A DNA stretch of 64,000 nt from Chondrosia reniformis (Eukaryota; Porifera; Demospongiae; Chondrillida; Chondrillidae), in contig OX359195.1 of assembly GCA_947172415.1 (NCBI GenBank), positions 1,860,001 to 1,924,000 on the forward strand, read 5' to 3'. A model generated the notes under the pieces. That model was not told the DNA's origin and ran no database searches. It saw nothing but the letters and a program-made list of their open reading frames with translations. This document shows, piece after piece, positions 57,201 through 64,000 of this stretch; position 1 is the first letter of the stretch; the number at the start of each line of letters is the position of its first letter. Position numbers and translations under genes: made by a program.

Positions 57201-58139
57201 CCTATATAGTGCGACACAGATTTTTCCTCAGGCCCACTCACCAAAACAATCTTCTGAATCATAGCCACTGCAGCATTTATTTATAACCATATATTTATAA
57301 ATTGTTCTGGACTTTTTTACACTCGCATACCTATAAAGGAGCTTGTATATGTTAATTTGACATGCTTGCACCATGTATGACACATAAGATTTTTAAATTT
57401 ATATATAGAATAAATATATCTCGAGAAGGACTTACTTTATAGAACATTTAAACCAAGAACATTTTAATCCTTTGCTGATTCTCTTATAGTAAGTCTGTTT
57501 AATTGAAGTCCCTGTTAAATAGCTAGTTTTACATTGCCTGCAGAGAGAGAATCATAACCAATCGCCGTACTTAGTTTTAGTAAGAATGAGAACTTATGTA
57601 CTAATGAATGGAATTAACATCAAAAACTTCTGTTGGCAATTGTAACTCAGCGGCAGAGCACTGTGTGGTTTACAGCTATAGGCATGCATACTTCCGGTTT
57701 TCCTAATTTTCTTCTTTCTTTTATTCGCTAGCACACAAACTATAGTCTTATGCATTTCGCCTAAACACTGTAGCGACTAGGAGAATAGGCAGTCATATAT
57801 AGGATTATACACAGTGCATAGTAGTTCTGTATACGTATACGTAGGTACCAAAATCGGAGTCTCTCGATGTCTATTTTTAAATTTGAGCTCTATATAGTTA
57901 CTGAGTCGCTACTTCGAGTTTTTGAGATATAGAGCTGTTCCACATATATATATATATATTTAAAATCTCATTTAGTTTAAAGAAAAATCTGGTTCCAGTT
58001 TAGAGACGTTATTAAACTGCAATAAACCAAAAACAAATTTTATTTCTTACCCACATCCCATGGAATATCCAGCCGCTGACGCCGATAAGAAAATGACCAA
58101 CTTGATAAGCAGTATTCCGCCTGAACAGCGTCGATCCAT
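42201..58139 (-). CDS. Adhesion GPCR with EMI-like, EGF, FN3, Ig, HormR and GAIN/GPS domains
   Basis: 26 exons, 1846 aa, all phases consistent: 58051-58139, 57436-57537, 57242-57330, 56848-56970, 55819-55941, 55155-55421, 54371-54613, 54005-54259, 53092-53400, 52638-52931, 52287-52571, 51838-52200, 51445-51576, 49591-49869, 49345-49433, 48315-48576, 47814-48058, 47159-47299, 46258-46352, 45755-46169, 45041-45080, 44862-44965, 44140-44270, 43741-44003, 43158-43224, 42201-42936. Order: signal peptide ([18 protein letters not shown]), EMI-like cysteine region ending [11 protein letters not shown] (30-93), two EGF modules (DTDECS, DINECQ), FN3 (176-264), six Ig-like domains (264-847), EGF (848-891), Ig (892-984), RKRR near 1000 as a possible furin site, an unclassified region, HormR (1102-1183), GAIN (1184-1448) with [16 protein letters not shown] cut between L and T, 7TM (about 1460-1720) and a 120-residue tail. 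Role: surface receptor activated by its tethered agonist; the ligand is unknown. Confidence 0.92.
43558..43612 (+). repeat. Isolated hammerhead-like motif in a GPCR intron
   Basis: ACTGATGAAGACCCATGCAG, then GTGCACATGGGA, GAAATGTC. The core CTGATGA and GAAA enclose a strong CCCATG/CATGGG stem. The flanking DNA does not obviously match families A-C. Confidence 0.5.
45175..45340 (-). mobile_element. MITE family B, copy with near-consensus hammerhead core
   Basis: On the minus strand the centre reads CACTGAAGAAGACCCCCAGG, GTTGAAACATCTGAC, that is CTGAAGA plus a five-base stem plus GAAA. The plus-strand left end has GGTTCATCCTTCGACTTTTT and the right end GACGAGCCATCC with the tail GCAGTTAGAAGGAATC, as in 27003-27180 and 62468-62615. 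Confidence 0.65.
46575..46660. repeat. ATT microsatellite joined to a short interspersed repeat end
   Basis: (ATT)n followed by ACTAAGGTTACCCCTTCAGC and CCAAGGCTGGTATAAATGGG. A trinucleotide tail next to a conserved end is typical of retroposon 3' ends. It lies in a GPCR intron. Similar ATT runs sit at 38218-38242 and 7605-7625. Confidence 0.4.
47492..47727. mobile_element. MITE family C: inverted repeats each carrying a hammerhead-like core
   Basis: About 236 bp with arms of about 85-90 bp: TTGAGCATCAGCAACATGAC at the left and its complement at the right. The left arm, read on the minus strand, has CTGATGAAGACCCTCAGGTC then GAAATATCC. The right arm, plus strand, has CTGACGAAGATCCCTTGGGT then CGAAACGTC. 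So both strands of the element carry a CTGANGA/stem/GAAA core. A second, diverged copy is at 49941-50150. Confidence 0.75.
49941..50150. mobile_element. Diverged copy of MITE family C
   Basis: Left arm TTGAGCTTTAGCAACACAAC and, on the minus strand, CTGATGAAGACCTACAGATC then GAAACATT. The right arm holds GCGGATGAAGACCTATTTAG without a clear GAAA box. It lies in the GPCR intron before the exon that ends at 49869. Confidence 0.6.
50980..51224. repeat. Large near-perfect palindrome
   Basis: The left arm starts ACTAGAAATATTAAAAATTT and includes GTAGGGATGGCATAAAAAGT and AAGCATTAGCT. The right arm is its complement almost base for base for about 110 bp. The loop is about 20-30 nt near 51095. No coding capacity. 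It lies in the GPCR intron between exons 51445-51576 and 49591-49869. The GTAGGGATGGC motif recurs near 44372, 50492, 58817 and 59049. Confidence 0.9.
56261..56781. mobile_element. MITE of about 520 bp with GCGGGAAATTTT ends
   Basis: Starts GCGGGAAATTTTTGCGGATA and ends GCGAAAATTTCCCGC, followed by TATACGGTATA. The inverted ends contain further ATTTTCG blocks. The interior (56390-56680) is more GC-rich than the surrounding introns and has a 66-codon minus-strand frame that I do not recognise. It lies in the GPCR intron between the third and fourth exons. Confidence 0.7.
57000..57090. repeat. Interspersed repeat with AAT tail
   Basis: (AAT)n, TTATTATTGTGACATGCTAT and CCTAACCACAAGGGTTTATA match the ends of the repeat at 7603-8086, without the nested insert. 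Confidence 0.5.
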
Positions 58140-58922
58140 TTCATGCAAGGTACAGAGAAAATTAAGAACTACTTAAGGCTTATTAACATACGCTGCATAT
58201 TTTTACCTGTCATTGTGCTTCATATATACTTTATACACCGTACACGCGTATATATATACATTCTGCTTTGAATATATAGCCTGTCGATATATATAGGAGG
58301 ACGCCAAGTTCCGCATAATTGCGGACAATAAATTACGCAACAGCTAGGTTACCGTATATAGTATTATGTTAGTATGTTCAGCTACAATAATATTTAATAA
58401 TGATTTAGTGAGCATTGCATCCGATATATATAAATTGGATAATGAACTATAGTTCATTCATAGTGGATGCATGGAGCCCGACTCAGATGAAATAATTGAA
58501 TGTCCTACAGTTAGCTACGCTTAATTCAGCTGGGTTGATTGATCATTATGCAATGCATCCTCTTGATACATAATTATAGTAGTTATGAATGGCATGTATA
58601 TAATGTAACTTAATACTCTCTATCTGCATGCATGATCTGCACCTATTCATGCTGGTATGCATAAGCATACATTGACCTGAATGGTATCATGTATCATATA
58701 CGAATGGAACTTTCAGTTTCAAGTTTAACAATGCTTTTTATCTGCTATACTCAATTACAGAGCCATATACAACTATAATGTAAAGTAAATAAAAAACATT
58801 TACAAAAATGATGTTAGAAGTAGGAATGGCAGTGTTCACTAATACATCTGCAAAAAGTATCGAAACAAGACAGTGATTAGATGATAAGGCTAATCATCCA
58901 TATATACTGAAATTTAAGCAAC

Positions 58923-59000
58923 TTAACCATACACTTCTGTGTTTGGGCGCACAATTCCTACTCCAGCTTGGTGCGCCCAAACACAGAAGTGTATGGTTAA
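58923..59000. repeat. Perfect inverted repeat, 30-bp arms, 18-nt loop
   Basis: TTAACCATACACTTCTGTGT with GGGCGCAC at the left and the exact complement at the right. Weaker pairing continues outward (AAGCAAC with GTTGCTT, then GTAGGAATGGC near 58817 with GCCATTCCTAC near 59049). The hairpin therefore looks like the centre of a larger fold-back element of about 250 bp. Confidence 0.9.
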
Positions 59001-60312
59001 TGAGGTGTTGCTTGCTAATACATCGGATAGGGCGGCCATTTTTTCCGGCCATTCCTACTTAGAGAGTACCTGATACAGCTACTGATGTGTCCTCTGAGGT
59101 ACATCTCATGTTCAATCTCCTCTGTAATACAATAGATCCTACGCCATAATAATATCAAAGTATATATATATCAGAGACTACTTAAGGCAGTATATACTCT
59201 TGAGAGGGATGGCACGAATAGATCTCTTTACCCTATAGGGTTGATTTTAAATTGATAACCAGTAAATGATTGAATGTACGGTATATAGAGCTACCCTGTT
59301 CTAACCTAAGGAGGTAACTAAAGTTTATAGTATATATACCTCCCACAAACCCAATGGTATGCCGTAGGTATACTCCCACAATTTACTTGTATAAACCTAC
59401 ATGGGCTGAACTTATATGCATGCCAATCAGAACAAAAGCATAATTCAAAGATTGTATAGGAAAAATGTATAACATTCCACCTGTTTGTGCATCACAATTT
59501 TGGATTATACGTTCAGTGGCATGGATATCCAATAGGTTTTCATTCCCAATGCACACCACCTTAAGCTTTGAGGCCAATTCTACTTTGATTGATAATGGTG
59601 AATCAATGGCGAATCGTGTGAATCAAGTTCACAAGGAATATGGGAAGAAGACGATCAGCTATAGATTAACCCAATAAAGGAACTCTTATTAATCCACTAT
59701 TACTATGAATGCATTCCAATGTCACCAATGATTATCATTCCCTTTCTCTTAAGTTTTTTGTTTTCATTAACTTATCTTACTTTCTTATCTTTCATATTAC
59801 AATGTACTATATATTCATTTGTTACTTCATTGGGCTCCCTGGAAAGTAGCCATTTGGCGTCACCAGTATAATAATGATTTGATAATGATAATGATAATAG
59901 GACTGATAATGGTGATTCCACAGATTCCACTAACTGTCGCCATTTCTTGTATATATATATGTACACCACTTTGTAGGTACTATGTATTTCCTCTATAATT
60001 CCAAATATGGGAACTGACCTACCAATCGTAAAGCATCATAATATTCTTTATAATATAGATTCTCCTTCAGAATAACTTTTTTATATATATACATAATAAT
60101 ATTATGATAATTAGGTATGAATATACCATGAAGTTATAACTGAGATATTTGCATATATATAATTGATGATGAATTCATTTACAGGTAGGAATTTGGATAA
60201 TATGAAAGCAAAATTGGCACGTTCATTGTATATTCAAATATTCTTTGTAGAATCCATATAAGTGATGTTATTGTATTTTTCTATGGAAATGGACTTTCAT
60301 ACATAATACAGT

Positions 60313-60463
60313 ACTTTTTGGGGCAGTTGTCCAGACCGGATATTACAATCGGTAAAAAGGTTAATCCCTCATTCTAGTGGAAAAGTTTGTTCAAATGGTA
60401 ATTGCAAGTGCTAACCGATTATACCGATTGCAATGTCTGGTCTGGAAAACCGACCCAAAAAGT
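60313..60463. mobile_element. MITE of 151 bp with TCCAGACC-type inverted ends
   Basis: Left ACTTTTTGGGGCAGTTGTCC followed by AGACCGGATATTACAATCGG; the right end is the complement of the form ACTTTTTGGGTCGGTTTTCC. Half of the same sequence occurs at 31366-31400. No coding capacity. Confidence 0.75.
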
Positions 60464-60651
60464 GTGTAGCATCCCTTCTACATTTCAAATGTTTTGTGGA
60501 ATAATAACTGTGTTATGTTATTTAGAAAATACACACAAACAAACATTAAAGTGTAGCGTCAGATTCCATGCAATATGAATTTTACAGCTGAAATGGGGGA
60601 AATGTACAATGAAGGAAAAAGTTAAATAATACACAATCAAATGGAAACATT

Positions 60652-63600
60652 TCAATCTTTTTCATTGTCCTTGTAAAATAACTTATTCGAGTCTATTATA
60701 TTTACAGCTTCCTCAAGGAAGCCATCATCACTGCCTTCAATATTGCTATACACTGGTTGATCAAAGGTTTTTTCATCTTGTGAAATATTGGTAACATCAC
60801 TACATGTTACAAAGCTATCCAAAGTGTAGCAATCATCATTAATGCCAGGAAGAAGATCGCTAGCTTCATCCTTTTCTGTAGCCACTGCTTCAAAGCTTTC
60901 ATTCAACAGGCTTTCAGACATTTCAGGTTTGTTTTCTTTCTGCTTCAAGAGTCCTCCGGCAATCTTCAGGTATGATGCGGGAACATAGCCCTTCTTATCT
61001 TCCTTCCTAACCAACCACCAGTCTGGACAGCCAAGTTGATCATGAGGGGCAATTAGGTAGACTATATTTCCTTTCTGGACTGACAGCTCTACTGATTGCT
61101 CTTCAGCATCAAAGTCATAGAGAACACACAAACACTGCCCTTCCTTAATGTCTTCTGGCTACAGAGATAGAAAATGCAAAATTGACATAATAAAGAGTAC
61201 ATGGCTCTTAGGTAAAATAAAACAATTCCATTTATCTTCAGGTCAAAACCTAAGGTATTATACCTATATAAACTGATTTTGAAGTGAGGTTTTTGTAAAA
61301 CATTGTCTAAAGAAACCAAAGTCAGAAAAAATCAATGTGCAACAATTCCTCAAGATCATGTCAGTGTTGTTTTCAGAATTAATTCTGATAAACAGCCATC
61401 TGAATGTACATCGATGTTAGATATACCAGAGATTTCTACTGTTGCACTTGACAAGAATTTTAAGTATGTCCATAAGGGTAAAGGTATAGTGAAACTCTGA
61501 TAATACGTACATACGTACGTACCCCAAGGGAAACAAAACAAGTATTTCGAGTTTAAAAAACTCGTGGGACACCCACAAACTCGAACTATTTGCTGGTTCT
61601 TAGATGTCCGATTCACTGATTCTGGTCGTCGCTTGACTGCCGTCAATTTCAAGGCCATATCTTGTTTTTGCACAAGCTTTACGTTAGTAAAGGTGGTTCC
61701 TAAATCCTTCTTGTTGGTTCAATATTCGACGCAAAGGAAGAAAAAGCTAATTTTATGCTAGAAAACGAAAGCCAGTCGAGCGTCTGCCATTAAATTTTTG
61801 TTGACAGATACCATGTATCCAGATATGAATGCGTGAGTAAAAGATTGTGAATTACAGGTTTAACTAAACATTGTCGTTAAAAGAATGCGAGATAAAGCTT
61901 AGGTGTAAGGGACGTGTATACAAAATTACTGAGGTGTCAAATCAATTACATGTCAAACGTTTGCACATACAGTCGAAACTCGCAATTCACATTCTTTTGA
62001 CACACGCATTCAATTCCCGATATACAGTATACAAGGTTATGAACAGGAAGCCATACGTTAACATAATTTCTGAAACAATTTAGGGGCGCCATGAACTGTT
62101 GAAAAGGATATCATCATTGAAACCATTTCCATCCAATAACATCAGTATTATCACATATCGAAGCAATCTTATTCTTTGGCTTTTTGTTCAAAATTACCTT
62201 CAAAACATACACATAAAGCTAAGCAAGCACATGTTAACCACTATAAGTATATGAAAGTAATTTATAACATACATAGTAAGCATAAAGAATAGTATAGTGA
62301 GTTGTACCTTAGAATGAATGTGTACACTGAAAGCAGATACAAGTACAGTACAAGTCAAAAGTAACTTATAGTTTTTCGCAAAATTCCTCACGTATTTTTA
62401 CGCAATCTCCGCGTACGTCCGCACTGCTATTCACAATTACCCGCACTGCCTTACGTGGTTACAGGCGTTATATACCTTTAGAAAGGGTCATCTTTCGACT
62501 TTTAGAGCATCTAAAGACACAGTTTTTATTGCTTCTTCTTGCTGTGCGATGCTCTAAAAGTCAAAAGATGACCTTTTCTAAAGATATGTTCGATGTAATT
62601 AGAAGGAATCCTTACGTACGTACGTACTAGTTGCTTTCAGACCAGTGCAGATTCCCGCGGACGGCTGTGCAGAAATCTGTAAAAGTCCATACAGGCAACT
62701 GCAGTTTACAGCATCTGCGGTTTCCAGGAAACTGCGGAAAACTGTAAGTTACTTTTGACTTGTACTGTATTATCCCAGGTATATGGACTGATTGATATTA
62801 CTGCATATTATGTATTTACTATATCTATAACATGTATTATGGAAAATTGAGATTCATCATGACATGTATGTACCTCTGGTGACATATCTGGCGAAGTCAA
62901 TGGCCAGTGTGTATCCTGAGATGGTGCTGCTGTCTTTCTTGTCCTCAGAGTTCCTGTTAAGGAGGTAGTGGTGATTGTGCGTAGCTGAGATAATGATCGC
63001 TGGCAAGCTATGGAGAGTCTCTGAGAGTGCAAGTCATGGATGGCTGCAGAGGATGTAATCTAAAAGGTAGAAAATGACATTATATTTACATGGAGCTAGT
63101 CTAAGAATACACATTGTCTTTAAAAAGACAAAAAAGTAAAGCTTTACAACCAGTAATACACTTTTCCATCAAGTAAAAGCTCTGAACATATTTATGAGAC
63201 CAACCATTCTCTAGGTTCTACCCTATATGACATTCTGTATTGTTTTTACTTGTAATATGTCCAATAAATGTGATGAATTTAGGGACGGATAATACTCGCA
63301 GGCCGTGTAGCTAGTAAATAGAGGCAGTGATGACTTAACGCCATGATGGCAAGAATACATAATATAGGTGTTAAAACGACTACTATTCTTTTCCTTGTTA
63401 CAGAAAGTCATACTCACTAGATTGGGATTAATAACTGCAGCTGTCCAAATATCCCTACATTTCAAGTGATATTTAAGTTGTGCATCGGTAAACACAGCTA
63501 GCAGATGGAGGTACATCTTGTTTAATTTGCTCCTGAAAAGAGGTAGATCCTCTAAAAGTTGCTGGTTCAAGGCTGTGTATGTTTTTCTAGCAATTTTTCT

Positions 63601-63774
63601 ATCTTCCTTTAAGGTACTAATCTTTTCCGATTCTTTGGCCTTTTCTAATTCATGGTTTACGTGATCAAAGTCCAGTAATTTCTGGTCTCTCTTGTGAATC
63701 AGAAATGAAGGCTCTTGGAATTGGGCCAAAGTAGCCTTCAGTGGTTCCAAAACATTCAATTCGATATAAGCAAT
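60652..63774 (-). CDS. BAR-SH3 protein, probable Tuba/DNMBP-like RhoGEF, 5' end missing
   Basis: Three exons, 63418-63774, 62874-63059 and 60652-61158, all phase 0, give the last 349 residues. The 5' part lies beyond the window. The first exon carries a BAR-type segment: IELNVLEPLKATLAQFQEPS, then LIHKRDQKLLDFDHVNHELE and ALNQQLLEDLPLFRSKLNKM. The layout (PL..L..F..P..LI.KR..KLLD) fits the DNMBP/ARHGEF37 BAR better than amphiphysin. A serine/threonine-rich linker of 62 residues follows. Then comes an SH3 domain, CVLYDFDAEEQSVELSVQKG to WWLVRKEDKKGYVPASYLKI, with the ALYDY-like, WW and PxxY positions present. An acidic tail of about 95 residues ends in a TGA stop at 60652. Expected role: membrane curvature and actin coupling through Cdc42-type GTPases. 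No DH domain is in view, so a plain BAR-SH3 adaptor remains possible. Confidence 0.7.
62344..62769. mobile_element. MITE of about 425 bp hosting a nested family B MITE
   Basis: Ends TACAGTACAAGTCAAAAGTA and its complement, with about 30 bp of pairing. Inside, 62468-62615 is a separate element with CCTTTAGAAAGGGTCATCTT and its inverted copy plus the family B tail TTAGAAGGAATCC. The whole lies in an intron of the BAR-SH3 gene. Confidence 0.8.
62468..62615. mobile_element. Nested family B MITE without hammerhead core
   Basis: Inverted arms TTTAGAAAGGGTCATCTTTC and complement through AGAGCATC. The centre reads TTTTTATTGCTTCTTCTTGC and lacks the GACCC/GGGTC stem and GAAA box, so it appears to be a core-deleted derivative. 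Confidence 0.65.
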
Positions 63775-64000
63775 CTAAAATATCACGCAATGATAACATT
63801 CAAATTGTTAATATACGTATATGCGTCATTAAGTACATGTGTGCTTATCAGCCTGATTAGATGACATCATTGTAAGGTAAACAAAATGGCTGCCGTAAAC
63901 ATTGACTATGTAACATTTGGAGATAAGTTTTGCTTTGAATTGCACATGCATCAAATAAAAGTGAGTTACCATGGCAACAGGTAAATAATAAATGTGCACT
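63775..64000. other. Intron at the right edge
   Basis: Upstream intron of the BAR-SH3 gene. No further exon is visible before the window ends. Confidence 0.5.

Larger units (their letters stand above)
58140..60651. other. Intergenic region upstream of the adhesion GPCR
   Basis: About 2.5 kb, AT-rich. It holds a perfect 30-bp-arm hairpin (58923-59000), a MITE (60313-60463) and a minus-strand fragment (about 59476-59605) whose reading SKLKVVCIGNENLLDIHATE faintly recalls the INTS14 family, with stop codons just upstream. I see no complete gene. The GPCR promoter should lie just above 58140. Confidence 0.5.

Noticed and set aside
57640-57690. tRNA-like or SINE box A (GTAACTCAGCGGCAGAGCA)
   Set aside because: No box B and no cloverleaf could be drawn downstream.
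61303-61500. Plus-strand frame of 65 codons ending KGKGIVKL
   Set aside because: No family recognised and no splice partners found; it lies in an intron of the BAR-SH3 gene.

Overview
The window reads as animal nuclear DNA from an early-branching metazoan. A demosponge of the Amphimedon type is the best guess, inferred from low GC, small introns, the gene families and the many short fold-back repeats; no sequence search was possible. All supported genes lie on the minus strand, so the order of transcription is right to left. The plus strand carries no gene that I can support.

Right to left: (1) 60652-63774, the 3' part of a BAR-SH3 gene, probably a Tuba/DNMBP-like RhoGEF, whose 5' end is off the window. 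(2) 42201-58139, a complete 26-exon adhesion GPCR (1846 aa by my splice model) with EMI-like, EGF, FN3, seven Ig-like, HormR, GAIN/GPS and 7TM regions. (3) 40273-41924, a 4-exon BET1/GS15-type SNARE of 112 aa. (4) 17038-39384, a 29-exon kinesin-4 family KIF21 gene (1533 aa): N-terminal motor, long coiled coil, C-terminal WD40 propeller. In genes 2-4 every intron has consistent GT..AG ends and all phases join.

(5) 300-18641 is a head-to-tail array. The last five KIF21 exons (end of the WD40 propeller) and a downstream single-exon, membrane-anchored sulfotransferase form a unit of about 3.7-4.4 kb present four times. The rightmost unit is the true 3' end of KIF21. The next unit to the left (12601-14941) is intact across all five exons; the two leftmost are broken by frameshifts, an in-frame stop, a lost donor and a 2-kb insertion. 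All four sulfotransferase frames are open, and they differ mainly in a repeat-encoded stem.

Introns and spacers are full of repeats. The KIF21 introns are saturated with TACG/TACA/TATG microsatellites. Several short elements contain a hammerhead-ribozyme-like core (CTGATGA, short stem-loop, GAAAC, GTC); one family of about 245 bp resembles the small metazoan retrozymes. There are also terminal-inverted-repeat MITEs, a Tigger-like relic with a CENP-B-type DNA-binding fragment, a 240-bp near-perfect palindrome and a 30-bp minisatellite.

The KIF21 (microtubule growth control), SNARE (Golgi traffic), adhesion GPCR and BAR-SH3 (membrane and actin) genes are ordinary cell-biology genes; their adjacency does not suggest a pathway. 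The array and the ribozyme-like elements are the unusual content.
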